64,000 bases of DNA, taken from positions 2,108,001-2,172,000 of the forward strand of contig NZ_CP154853.1 in NCBI RefSeq assembly GCF_047302405.1. The letters are read 5' to 3'. This document shows, in pieces, positions 1-8,088 of this stretch. The translations under genes were made by a program, and so were the position numbers. The DNA is from Alkalihalobacillus sp047302405. GTDB taxonomy: Bacteria; Bacillota; Bacilli; Bacillales; Bacillaceae_D. Each line of letters begins with the position of its first letter. Positions within the stretch are counted from its first letter, which is position 1. The notes under the pieces are model-generated. The model was not told where the DNA came from and did not search any database. It saw only the letters and a program-made list of their open reading frames with translations.

Positions 1-1305
1 CTCTTTTAAACTCGGTTCGAACTGAGTCACTGTTTGCTCTTCATCGTCGCTTATCCTAGATGGTGTAAAAGGACTTGCCCCAAGCTTCGGCATTTTTTCA
101 TTGACAACTTCTGGATCCAAACGTTCTTCTTCGCTTTTTGTTTCAGAAAAGGATGGCGTTTGGTAGATGTCAACTTGTGAAAATGGTTCATGAACTTGTT
201 TACTCTGAGCCTCTTTCCCTTTTTCACTTATTTGTGCTTGCTGCTTTGTTTCGAAATCAAGCGATATCTGTTCACTTGTCAGTTTCGTCGCTTTTTTGAC
301 ATTCACTTCTGGAATTAACGTTTGTTTTTTAAAGATGGAAACAATCGACTCCGTTATCAACTGACTAAGCTCGGTTTCTTTACTTAAGCGGACTTCTAAT
401 TTAGCTGGATGCACATTGACATCAATTAAAAGCGGATCCATTTCAATGGAAAGCACCACAATCGGAAAGCGACCAATTGGCAACAGCGTATGGTAACCTG
501 CTTGAATCGCCTTGGCAAGGACAAAGTTTCGAATATAACGCCCGTTGACGATAATCGAAATATACTGCCTTGAAGCTCTCGTTATTTCTGGCTTGCACAC
601 ATAGCCACGTAAAGAATAATCAAGAGTTTCTCCTTTTATTTCTAGCATTTCTTTCGCAATATTACGCCCATAAATCGCCGCGACAACTTGTTTTTGATCG
701 CCATTTCCTAATGTTTTTAAGAGCAATTTACCATCATGAAATAATTCAAACGCAATATCAGGGTGGGCCATCGCCAAACGATTCATGATATCACTAACAT
801 TTCCGGCTTCCGTTGTGACCGTTTTTAAATATTTTAAACGAGCCGGTGTATTAAAAAATAGGTGAGTCACTTTAATTTCGGTACCTTTTCGCGTCGCAGC
901 TGCTATTTTTTCAACAACCTCGCCGCCTTCTAATTTAATTTCTGTACCCGCCCCAACACCTGTACTCGTTTTTAAAGTTAAGTGGGAAACGGAGGCGATA
1001 CTTGGCAAAGCTTCCCCACGAAAACCAAGCGTTTTAATATGAAACAAATCGCGGTCGGTTCGAATTTTACTCGTGGCATGCCGCAAAAACGCGGTTTCGA
1101 CATCGTCATTTTCCATTCCGTCTCCATTATCGACGATCCGGATCGAACTTAAGCCACCCTCCTCCATTTCAACGAGGATATGAGAGCTGTTCGCATCAAT
1201 CGCATTTTCAACAAGCTCTTTGACGATTGAAGCAGGACGTTCAACGACCTCACCTGCTGCAATTTTATTCGATAAACTATCGTGTAACTGTTTAATTTTC
1301 CCCAT
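1..1305 (-). CDS. mutL: DNA mismatch repair protein MutL (C-terminus cut by window edge)
   Basis: MutL is the GHKL ATPase that links MutS mismatch recognition to strand removal. Translated from the ATG at 1305 the protein begins MGKIKQLHDSLSNKIAAGEV. It shows the GHKL ATP-binding motifs ELVENAIDA, DNGDGM and GFRGEAL, followed by the transducer region with NGRYIRN and DVNVHPAKLEVR. The visible part is 435 residues. The B. subtilis protein is about 627, so the C-terminal dimerisation/endonuclease domain lies outside the window. The ribosome binding site GGAGG sits 6 bases before the ATG, only 18 bp after the mutS stop, so mutS and mutL form one operon. The linker after about residue 340 is acidic and poorly conserved, as usual in this family. 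Confidence 0.97.
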   Translation of the reverse strand, partial: MGKIKQLHDSLSNKIAAGEVVERPASIVKELVENAIDANSSHILVEMEEGGLSSIRIVDNGDGMENDDVETAFLRHATSKIRTDRDLFHIKTLGFRGEALPSIASVSHLTLKTSTGVGAGTEIKLEGGEVVEKIAAATRKGTEIKVTHLFFNTPARLKYLKTVTTEAGNVSDIMNRLAMAHPDIAFELFHDGKLLLKTLGNGDQKQVVAAIYGRNIAKEMLEIKGETLDYSLRGYVCKPEITRASRQYISIIVNGRYIRNFVLAKAIQAGYHTLLPIGRFPIVVLSIEMDPLLIDVNVHPAKLEVRLSKETELSQLITESIVSIFKKQTLIPEVNVKKATKLTSEQISLDFETKQQAQISEKGKEAQSKQVHEPFSQVDIYQTPSFSETKSEEERLDPEVVNEKMPKLGASPFTPSRISDDEEQTVTQFEPSLKE

Positions 1306-1323
1306 TGTATGCCTCCTCTCCGA

Positions 1324-3942
1324 TTATTTTAAACTCTTTTGCCATTCATACACTTTTTGCATCGCTTCAAATGGCGTCAAATGAAGAACATCCACTTCTT
1401 TGATTTTCTTCATTAATTGTTTTTCTGCTTTTGTTAGAGACTCTTCTTTTCGTGTTTCTACCTTAGGTTCAGGGAATAAAGAAAGCTGTTTTGGCTCTTC
1501 TTTTGTTACCGCCACTTCTTCTTTGACCGTTTGGACCAAAGGTGTGGACGCAACAGGCATTTGTTTCATGCCTTGCTCCAACTGAAATAAAAGCTCCTCG
1601 GCCCGAGTCGTAACAGCGGTTGGCATATTCGCAAGCTCGGCGACATAGATTCCATAACTTCTATCCGCTTGTCCATCAATCACCTTGTGTAAAAAGACGA
1701 CATGACCATCCTCTTCCGTTGCAGAGACGTGAACATTTTTTAAATGGACTAAGCTTTTTTCTAAGCTCGTTAATTCATGATAATGGGTCGAAAATAAGGT
1801 CTTCGCCTTTACCTCATCATGAATATATTCAATGATCGATTGGGCTAAGGCAATTCCATCATAGGTTGAAGTTCCTCGACCAATCTCATCTAATAAAATC
1901 AAACTATTTTGTGAAGCTTTTGTCAGTGCATATTGCGTTTCAAGCATTTCAACCATAAACGTACTTTGCCCACTTGCTAAATCATCGGCTGCCCCAATTC
2001 TCGTAAAAATTTGATCAAAAATCGGTAACTCGACCGCTTCTGCCGGAACATATGAACCGATTTGAGCCATCACCACGATTAAGGCGAGCTGACGCATATA
2101 CGTACTTTTACCAGCCATATTTGGACCCGTAATTAGGAGCATTTCTCTTTCTGCTTGCATCTGAACATCATTGGCGACATAGTCCCCTTTTGGAATGACA
2201 CTTTCCACAACAGGGTGCCTACCACCAACAATATTCACTTTATTTTCAGTTGAAAAATGTGGTTTCGTATAGCGATTATTTTCTGCAACCGTGGCAAATC
2301 CAATCAAAACATCGATCTCACTAATCGATTTGGCGAGTTCCTGAATCGAAACGACATATTTTTTGGCTTCATCACGAATCGTCAGGAACAGCTCGTATTC
2401 AAGTTGTTCCATCTTCTCTTCTGCTCCAAGAATAATCGCTTCTTTTTCTTTTAACTCCGGTGTAATATAACGCTCGGCATTCGTCAACGTTTGTTTTCTT
2501 TCATAACGTCCTTCTGGTAACAGATGAACATTGGCTCTGGTCACTTCTATAAAATAACCGAACACTTTGTTATAACCAACTTTTAACGTCTTAATCCCGG
2601 TTAATTGGCGCTCCTTCTGCTCAAGCTCCGCAATCCAACGCTTTCCATTTACACTAGCATCACGATACGTGTCTAGCTCTTCATGAAAACCAGCTTTAAT
2701 TAATCCACCCTCTTTGACTGAAATCGGTGGGTCTTCCACTAAACTTTTATCTAGCAACTCAATTAGTGGTTCATAGCCCGTAGATTGAGAAAACCAACGC
2801 TCACTATAGCTTTCACTCATTTTTTCAAGGAGCGATTTTACGGTCGGTATTTTCTCTAACGAACGCTTTAACTGCAGGAGCTCTCTCGCATTCACATTCC
2901 CGTAAGCAATTCGACCTACTAATCTTTCTAAATCATAAACTTCTTTTAATTCATCTCGTAACTCTTCCCGTTCAAAATAAAAGGAGGAAAAGGTTTCGAC
3001 AATATTTAAGCGCTCTTCAATCACTTGCTGCTGAATTAACGGTTGTTCCACCCATTTTTTTAACATTCTTCCGCCCATCGCGGTCACCGTTTGGTCAATT
3101 ACCCCTATTAATGAGCCTTTTTTCTTTTTATCTCGTAATGTTTCGGTTAACTCTAAATTTCGTTTGGAGTGACGATCAATTTTCAAATAAGAGTTTGCCG
3201 GATAATAAACGACTGGCTGCAAGTGATTAAGTGCTCGTTTTTGAGTACGAACTAAATACTGACACATCCGCCAAAAGGTCGTTTGGAGCTTCTTTTGCTC
3301 CAACGGTTCAATCAATGATTCATAATCAGATAGGACATCGGCATTCTCTTCATAGGACACCGTCACATGGATCGCTTGTTTAATTTGAGCAAGCTTCTCT
3401 TCTGCAAATTGCGGTTCGACAACGAGCTCTTTTGACCTGGATGACGTTAATTCTTGGATCATCTCTTGAACGTCATCATTTAATAAAGTCACTTCATTTT
3501 CTCCTGTCGACAAGTCTGTCCGAATAAAACCAATCGTACCATCAGCAAAATCCGTAATCGAAGTAATAAAGTTATTTTCTTTTTCTTGGATCATACGTTT
3601 ATCGACGACCGTTCCGGGAGTTAATATCTGAACGACCTCTCGTTTGACGACACCTTTAGCGACAGCCGGGTCTTCTACTTGTTCACAAATCGCAATTTTA
3701 TACCCTTTTTCAATTAACCTCACCATATATTGTTCTGCTGAATGATGGGGAACGCCGCACATCGGGATTCGATCATCGCCTTTTCCACGACCCGTTAAAG
3801 TAATTTCAAGTTCATGTGCAGCTTTGACCGCATCCTCATGGAATAATTCATAAAAATCTCCTAAACGGAAAAATAAAAAGGCATCTGCATGTTGTGCCTT
3901 AATCTCTAAATATTGTTTCATCATTGGTGTTTGTTCAGCCAT
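1324..3942 (-). CDS. mutS: DNA mismatch repair protein MutS
   Basis: MutS recognises mispaired or looped-out bases and recruits MutL. The mismatch-reading Phe-x-Glu is visible near residues 30-32 (GDFYEL). The P-loop GPNMAGKST is near residue 606, followed by the Walker B region LILLDEIGRGTST and the STHYHEL motif. A QLSLF sequence at about residues 819-823 matches the consensus for binding the DNA sliding clamp. Length is 872 residues, close to the usual 850-870. Two adjacent ATGs are possible. I take the second, because the GGAGG ribosome site is only 3 bases from the first and 6 from the second. It is the first gene of the mutSL pair and starts 162 bp after the laccase stop codon. Confidence 0.97.
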   Translation of the reverse strand: MAEQTPMMKQYLEIKAQHADAFLFFRLGDFYELFHEDAVKAAHELEITLTGRGKGDDRIPMCGVPHHSAEQYMVRLIEKGYKIAICEQVEDPAVAKGVVKREVVQILTPGTVVDKRMIQEKENNFITSITDFADGTIGFIRTDLSTGENEVTLLNDDVQEMIQELTSSRSKELVVEPQFAEEKLAQIKQAIHVTVSYEENADVLSDYESLIEPLEQKKLQTTFWRMCQYLVRTQKRALNHLQPVVYYPANSYLKIDRHSKRNLELTETLRDKKKKGSLIGVIDQTVTAMGGRMLKKWVEQPLIQQQVIEERLNIVETFSSFYFEREELRDELKEVYDLERLVGRIAYGNVNARELLQLKRSLEKIPTVKSLLEKMSESYSERWFSQSTGYEPLIELLDKSLVEDPPISVKEGGLIKAGFHEELDTYRDASVNGKRWIAELEQKERQLTGIKTLKVGYNKVFGYFIEVTRANVHLLPEGRYERKQTLTNAERYITPELKEKEAIILGAEEKMEQLEYELFLTIRDEAKKYVVSIQELAKSISEIDVLIGFATVAENNRYTKPHFSTENKVNIVGGRHPVVESVIPKGDYVANDVQMQAEREMLLITGPNMAGKSTYMRQLALIVVMAQIGSYVPAEAVELPIFDQIFTRIGAADDLASGQSTFMVEMLETQYALTKASQNSLILLDEIGRGTSTYDGIALAQSIIEYIHDEVKAKTLFSTHYHELTSLEKSLVHLKNVHVSATEEDGHVVFLHKVIDGQADRSYGIYVAELANMPTAVTTRAEELLFQLEQGMKQMPVASTPLVQTVKEEVAVTKEEPKQLSLFPEPKVETRKEESLTKAEKQLMKKIKEVDVLHLTPFEAMQKVYEWQKSLK

Positions 3943-4103
3943 CATAAACCTCCGCCGTACGTATTTCAGATGTTCATTATTATATCATATTCCATGAAAT
4001 CGAACCTACTAGATCGGTTAATAAATCATGAAGCAATTATTTCACTCCTGTACATCATGATTATAGTGAAGATTAAATACGCTAAGCCTACAGACGAAGA
4101 TTA

Positions 4104-5654
4104 TTACCTCAAAACGATAAACGGTCTCATCATCTCATAGTCTTCATGCTCTAAAATATGACAATGCCACACATACAAACCCGTATAAGAATCGAACTTT
4201 TTTATAATACGGGTCACCTCGTTCGGATTAGAAATAACGGTATCTTTTAAACCTATTTCTTGAGGAGTTGGTGGGGTTGGTGGACCAAGATAATCAAGCT
4301 TTCGTTCTGCTTCAAATTTAGCTATATTAAACAGTCTCCGGTCTAAAATTTGAAAACTACCTAAATGAAGATGAATGGGATGGCTTTTATCCGTTAAATT
4401 AATAAAGGACCAAACTTCTGTCGTACCTAAATAAGGCAATTCAGTAATCGGCTCATCCCATTTTTTATGATCAAGTAGCATTAAGCCACGTCCATAAGTA
4501 TCTCTCACACTATCTAATGTCAGCAGTCTATTTTTACTTGCCATCTGTTCCGTCAATTGACCATATTGGACTAGTTTTCTCGGAATGACACTTGTATCAA
4601 TATGAGATAAAGGAACACTAACTTTAAATTTCATGACAATCCCTATTGTGTGTGGATCAACCTCTTCACCATTTGGATAAGGAGCTCGGGCATTATTTTT
4701 TAAAACAATCGTTTGATTTTGTTGGTTCGAAAAATCAATAATAACGTCTGCTCTCTCGGCTGGAGCGAGTAAAATCTCCGACACCCCAATCGGCTTTTCT
4801 TTCAGCCCTCCATCTGTGCCAATTTGATAAAATAATTGTCCCGAATCAAAGGACAGCTGATAAAATCGACTATTGGCTGCATTTAATAGCCGAAAACGAT
4901 ATTTTCGTGGTTCCACTTCTAAATAAGGCCAAACTTTACCATTAACAAGATTGACTTCCCCTAAAAACTCGGGTACAACAGAAACGTCTAATGCCGTCGG
5001 TGATGTTGGTTGTGTCGGATAATAAAGCGAACCGTCTTCATTAAATGATTTGTCCTGAATAACAAGAGGGATTTCAAAAGCACCAGATGGTAAATTTAGC
5101 ATTCTCTCTTTTTTATCACGAATGATATACATCCCTGCTAAACCGGCATAAACATTAAGACGGGTAATTCCTAATGCATGATCGTGGTACCAAAGGGCTG
5201 TTGCTGGCATTTGATTCCCGTAGTGATAGACTTTCTTTTGAAAGTAAGGCCCTACTTTTTGAAAACAATTTGTAAACCATGCTTCCGGATATCCATCACT
5301 TTCTGGTTCTGTGTTCCCTCCATGAACATGTGCAACGGTTCTTACATCTGGCACATCAAGCCCGGCTCCATGAACCGTGTGATCAATTGGCAATAGATGC
5401 TTTGATGGAAGGTAATTCATCCATTTTATATAGGTTTGCTCGTTAGCTTCCACCTCAATAGTGGGCCCTGGATAGCTACCTTCATATCCCCATAAAGTGG
5501 TCTCCTTTAAATCACGATGCAGTTTTTGTTTAAATTGAACCATTTTTACTTCATAGTAAGTCTGACACCCGGCTCTTCTTAATGGTTGTAATACTTTTGG
5601 AATCGGCAACGGATCAACAAATTTTTGTAAAAACGGCTGCTTCCTTTTCTCCAT
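4104..5654 (-). CDS. cotA: CotA-like spore coat multicopper oxidase (laccase)
   Basis: The protein resembles B. subtilis CotA (513 residues) along its full length of 516. CotA is the outer-coat laccase that makes the brown spore pigment and protects against UV and peroxide. All four copper-ligand clusters are visible: HVHGG at 109-113, WYHDH at 155-159, HPIHLHLGSF at 425-434, and HCHILEHEDYEMM at 497-509. The Cys of the last cluster is the expected type-1 copper ligand. There is no signal peptide, as expected for a protein made in the mother cell and deposited on the forespore. It lies between mutS and cotE, where B. subtilis has no such gene. CotA itself is encoded elsewhere in B. subtilis, so the spore-coat role is inferred from similarity and from the cotE neighbour. 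Confidence 0.9.
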   Translation of the reverse strand: MEKRKQPFLQKFVDPLPIPKVLQPLRRAGCQTYYEVKMVQFKQKLHRDLKETTLWGYEGSYPGPTIEVEANEQTYIKWMNYLPSKHLLPIDHTVHGAGLDVPDVRTVAHVHGGNTEPESDGYPEAWFTNCFQKVGPYFQKKVYHYGNQMPATALWYHDHALGITRLNVYAGLAGMYIIRDKKERMLNLPSGAFEIPLVIQDKSFNEDGSLYYPTQPTSPTALDVSVVPEFLGEVNLVNGKVWPYLEVEPRKYRFRLLNAANSRFYQLSFDSGQLFYQIGTDGGLKEKPIGVSEILLAPAERADVIIDFSNQQNQTIVLKNNARAPYPNGEEVDPHTIGIVMKFKVSVPLSHIDTSVIPRKLVQYGQLTEQMASKNRLLTLDSVRDTYGRGLMLLDHKKWDEPITELPYLGTTEVWSFINLTDKSHPIHLHLGSFQILDRRLFNIAKFEAERKLDYLGPPTPPTPQEIGLKDTVISNPNEVTRIIKKFDSYTGLYVWHCHILEHEDYEMMRPFIVLR

Positions 5655-5713
5655 TTGCTCACCTACTTTTCCATTTTCAAATCAAGAAGGACACCTCTTT
5701 CCGGAGAAACGGC

Positions 5714-5738
5714 AAAAAAACTCGTCGATAGGACGAGC
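5714..5738 (-). terminator. Rho-independent terminator upstream of cotA
   Basis: On the minus strand a GCTCGTC/GACGAGT stem with a 5-base loop is followed by seven T residues. It lies about 60 bp before the cotA start and about 90 bp after the cotE terminator, so it would end a short transcript starting between the two genes or read-through from cotE. Confidence 0.75.
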
Positions 5739-5824
5739 CTAAGAAGATTCCTAGAATTCACAGGAGCGTCACAATCCTTTTATGGAACTCCTGCAACAAT
5801 ATTCCCGCGACAGTGCTAATGTAT

Positions 5825-5854
5825 AAAAAAAAGAACCAGAAAAAATCCGGTTCG
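5825..5854 (-). terminator. Terminator of cotE
   Basis: Immediately after the cotE stop the minus strand reads GAACCGGA, a short T-rich loop, TCTGGTTC (one G-U pair), then eight T residues. This is a standard intrinsic terminator. Confidence 0.85.
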
Positions 5855-5856
5855 TA

Positions 5857-6426
5857 TTATTTCTTATGCATTTCTTGATGTAAGAAGTTTGGATCTAAAC
5901 GTTCAAACTCTTCGTCGCTTACATCATCATCTACGTCATCTTCTGAAAAATCACGAATAACACCGTCTGGATTAACAGCAACAGCAATTTTGGTTTCCCC
6001 GATACATTCGACAACAAATTCTCTTTCGACTTGAACAGCTACACGATCACCAGCCTCTGTTATCGTCGCTTCTAATGTGTTTGGTTGTTGGACCGCTCGA
6101 GCGATTACTTCCATCTCCTCGGAAAGCACATTTTGATCACGAACAGTTAACTCGACAATATCCGTATAAGGTACCGTTTGCGATGCCACTTCTGTTTTTG
6201 TATTGTCGTCATAAGAAAACCAAACGTTAATGTCATAGCTTCCTGTTACTTCAACATTCTCACCTTTTTTTGCTGCATCAAATTTGTGATTAATAACCCA
6301 GCAACCGAGGATGCTTGAAGGTTTGTTAGAAGGTTTAATATGATGGGTGTTTTCTGAGAATTTTTGTCCCTTCCCACATACGGCCTTCGTTATGATCTCG
6401 CGAAAGTTAAAATCATTTTGAGCCAT
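5857..6426 (-). CDS. cotE: Outer spore coat morphogenetic protein CotE
   Basis: CotE organises assembly of the outer spore coat in the mother cell. The 189-residue protein matches B. subtilis CotE (181 residues) through REIITKAV near the start, the KPSSILG.WVINHK block, YDINVW, and the DNTKTEV segment. It ends in the typical very acidic tail (residues about 155-180, rich in Asp and Glu). A strong ribosome site (GAGGAGGG) precedes the ATG. The gene has its own terminator and a candidate sporulation promoter upstream. The adjacent CotA-like laccase would be a coat protein depending on CotE for assembly, if the B. subtilis model holds. Confidence 0.95.
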   Translation of the reverse strand: MAQNDFNFREIITKAVCGKGQKFSENTHHIKPSNKPSSILGCWVINHKFDAAKKGENVEVTGSYDINVWFSYDDNTKTEVASQTVPYTDIVELTVRDQNVLSEEMEVIARAVQQPNTLEATITEAGDRVAVQVEREFVVECIGETKIAVAVNPDGVIRDFSEDDVDDDVSDEEFERLDPNFLHQEMHKK

Positions 6427-6517
6427 GTAACATTACCCTCCTCTTTCTCATTTCAATCTAAGTAGTTGGTCGCTTTGATGGCTTCCGCCTCGTTCGCTCC
6501 GCCAAACTATTCACTCC

Positions 6518-6545
6518 CATCCTATGCAGGACAAATGACTAGTGT
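6518..6545 (-). promoter_or_regulatory. Candidate mother-cell sigma factor promoter for cotE
   Basis: The minus strand carries ACA, 16 bases, then CATAGGATG, about 90 bp before the cotE ATG. This resembles the sigma-K (AC-N16-CATAnnnTA) and sigma-E consensus patterns with one or two mismatches. B. subtilis cotE is transcribed by both factors. The assignment is by eye only. Confidence 0.4.
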
Positions 6546-6886
6546 GCAAATAGTTCCTAAACTAGCTTAAATCCTTATCTCTTACACGATATGAGCGAGT
6601 GTGTTGAAATAGTACGTGTTTTCCAATGAAAAAACATTTTTAATTATTTTTTTATTACTAACTCAACTTTCGCAGCGTATGATTGACCCTTAACCGTTGA
6701 TAGAGTTTGACTTTAGGGCGGTACAATACTCAAATTGACTTTACATGAACGGTTCAATCGTTGACAGTCTGAACACCTCTCTTCGTAGGCTGTTGAAGGA
6801 AACTGTTCACTAAAATGAAGCGCCTCGGCGTGTGCTACCAAACAGACACCAGACATGGGAGTGATTTATGCTCTACTTGTTTCATG

Positions 6887-7020
6887 CCCTCCGGCGGTCG
6901 CTCCCAAACAGACACTCCGCGTCCTGCCGGAACCTCATGAGCCTCCTCAGCGTTTCACGCTTGCGGGGTCTCATTGGACGGTTTATTCCGGCGGGAGTCT
7001 CCGTGTCTGTTTGTCCGCTA
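6887..7020 (+). repeat. GC-rich hairpin repeat, left copy in element A
   Basis: The copy contains the core shared by the whole family (AGCCTCCTC, then GCGGGGTCTC, then GGGAGTCTCCG) flanked by complementary ACAGACAC and GTGTCTGT arms. Its outermost arm, CCCTCCGGCGGTCGCTCCC, is complementary to the outer arm of the right copy. About 65 bp just before it (6822-6886) contain a second partial CTACCAAACAGACACC, which looks like a local duplication absent from element B. Confidence 0.75.
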
Positions 7021-7314
7021 GATCATGGAATCGAATCTAGGTTCGGTTTTCTCATTGAATAAAAAAACAGTCATGACTTCAAAGGACATTAGCTTGAGAA
7101 TGATTTTTTCTCCTTCAATGATTAATTCCGTTACAGTTGTAAACAAATCAGTGTGGATGCTCTGTACGTTAGCTAGATGATCGAGCTGGTTTCGATAAAA
7201 ATAGGTGGCAACTATCTATTTAGTTCCATAACCAACAAAGGGAAAAAGAAGGTTCTTCTGCGTTAGAAATAGCTGATTGAGAATGGCCCTATCATCAAGC
7301 ATCTCCCCTACACT

Positions 7315-7446
7315 TAGCGGACAAAACCATACGGAGACTCCCGCGGGAATAAACCGTGGAGCGAGACCCCGCAAGGCTTGCCGAGGAGGCTCGCCAGGTT
7401 CTCGGCAAGGACGCGGAGTATGGTTTTGGGAGCGACCGCCGGAGGG
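7315..7446 (-). repeat. GC-rich hairpin repeat, right copy in element A
   Basis: This is the inverted partner of the copy at 6887-7020. Its arms carry an AACCATAC / GTATGGTT pair instead of the CAGACAC pair, so the two hairpins of one element can be told apart. It ends with GGGAGCGACCGCCGGAGGG, the complement of the left outer arm. Confidence 0.75.
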
Positions 7447-7600
7447 CAGCCTATTATTTTTTTCTTAATGCACAGTTTATCCGTTTGGTGTGATAGTGCG
7501 TTCTCGCTTTTCAAACGTGTCAAGGGCATTTGTTTAAGAGCTTCCCTTTCGCTCGGCCAACTAGTTGAACGGGTTTTCTCGATGCGAAAGTTGAGTTACT

Positions 7601-7651
7601 AAAATAAAAACTCTGCCCTAAACAAAGCTTCCTTTGCTTAAGACAGAGTTC
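7601..7651 (-). terminator. Terminator of miaB-ricA
   Basis: On the minus strand AACTCTGTC... pairs with ...GGCAGAGTT, with an inner AAGCAAAG/CTTTGTTT helix, followed by TTTTATTTTA. The T tract runs into the end of element A. Confidence 0.85.
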
Positions 7652-7662
7652 CTTTTTAATCA

Positions 7663-8088
7663 TTAACAATGGTCTTGGATTAATGGATTTTTGGTTGTTG
7701 TTCCTCTTAACACATCTCCACCCATTGAAGTAATGATTTCTTCTGTGATTTTTTTCGTAATCGTATTAGAGACCATTTGCAAAAGATCATTAACTTCGAC
7801 TTGACTTTGTTGAAATTCCTGCACTAATGGAATTTGCTCAATCTCATCTTGTAGCTCATCAATTTTTGCTTCCGTTTGTTTTAATGCCTCTGATTTATTA
7901 TAGTGCTTTAAGTTTACTGCTTCTTTTTGTAGTTTTTTAATTTGAGCAATTAGTTCTTGTACACGTAAATGCTCATTAATTTGTTTTTCGGCTTTTTTGA
8001 AGAAATCTACTTCTTCCGTTTCTGCCATCATCGACGCTAGCTCTTTTGCCTTTTTAAGGACTTCTTGTCTCGTATATTTTGCTTCCAT
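7663..8088 (-). CDS. ricA: RicA (YmcA), component of the RicAFT complex
   Basis: YmcA/RicA belongs to the YlbF/YmcA helical family. In B. subtilis it joins RicF and RicT in a complex needed for RNase Y-dependent mRNA maturation, biofilm formation, competence and sporulation. The 141-residue sequence (usual length about 143) has the conserved TEEVDFFKKAE.QIN block, the AVNLKHY..SEALK segment and the EVNDLLQ / IITSMGGDVLRG region near the C-terminus. A Cys lies at the extreme C-terminus, as in the B. subtilis protein, where it may help bind the complex's Fe-S clusters. The start codon overlaps the miaB stop (TAATG), so the genes are translationally coupled. RNase Y, the partner enzyme, is encoded nearby at 11362-12936. 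Confidence 0.93.
   Translation of the reverse strand: MEAKYTRQEVLKKAKELASMMAETEEVDFFKKAEKQINEHLRVQELIAQIKKLQKEAVNLKHYNKSEALKQTEAKIDELQDEIEQIPLVQEFQQSQVEVNDLLQMVSNTITKKITEEIITSMGGDVLRGTTTKNPLIQDHC

Larger units (their letters stand above)
6655..7603. mobile_element. MITE-like element A with terminal inverted repeats and two internal hairpins
   Basis: The 949-bp element between ricA and cotE has no credible gene. Its ends are near-perfect inverted repeats of 18 bp: TTACTAACTCAACTTTCG at 6655-6672, and the complement of TTAGTAACTCAACTTTCG at 7586-7603, 17 of 18 identical. Inside are unique left and right flanks, two inverted GC-rich hairpin repeats (6887-7020 and 7315-7446), and an inner spacer of about 290 bp. 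A second copy lies at 34826-35600. Terminal repeats without a transposase suggest a non-autonomous transposon. I could not identify the parent element or a clear target-site duplication. The right end abuts the ricA terminator. Confidence 0.7.

Noticed and set aside
570..788. Plus-strand open frames opposite mutL, mutS, infB, polC and other genes
   Set aside because: They are shadows of well-identified minus-strand genes and lack ribosome sites and recognisable products.
6855..7602. Several 60-75-codon open frames on both strands inside element A, and similar ones in element B
   Set aside because: They run through GC-rich hairpin arms, start without ribosome sites and are not kept between copies A and B.
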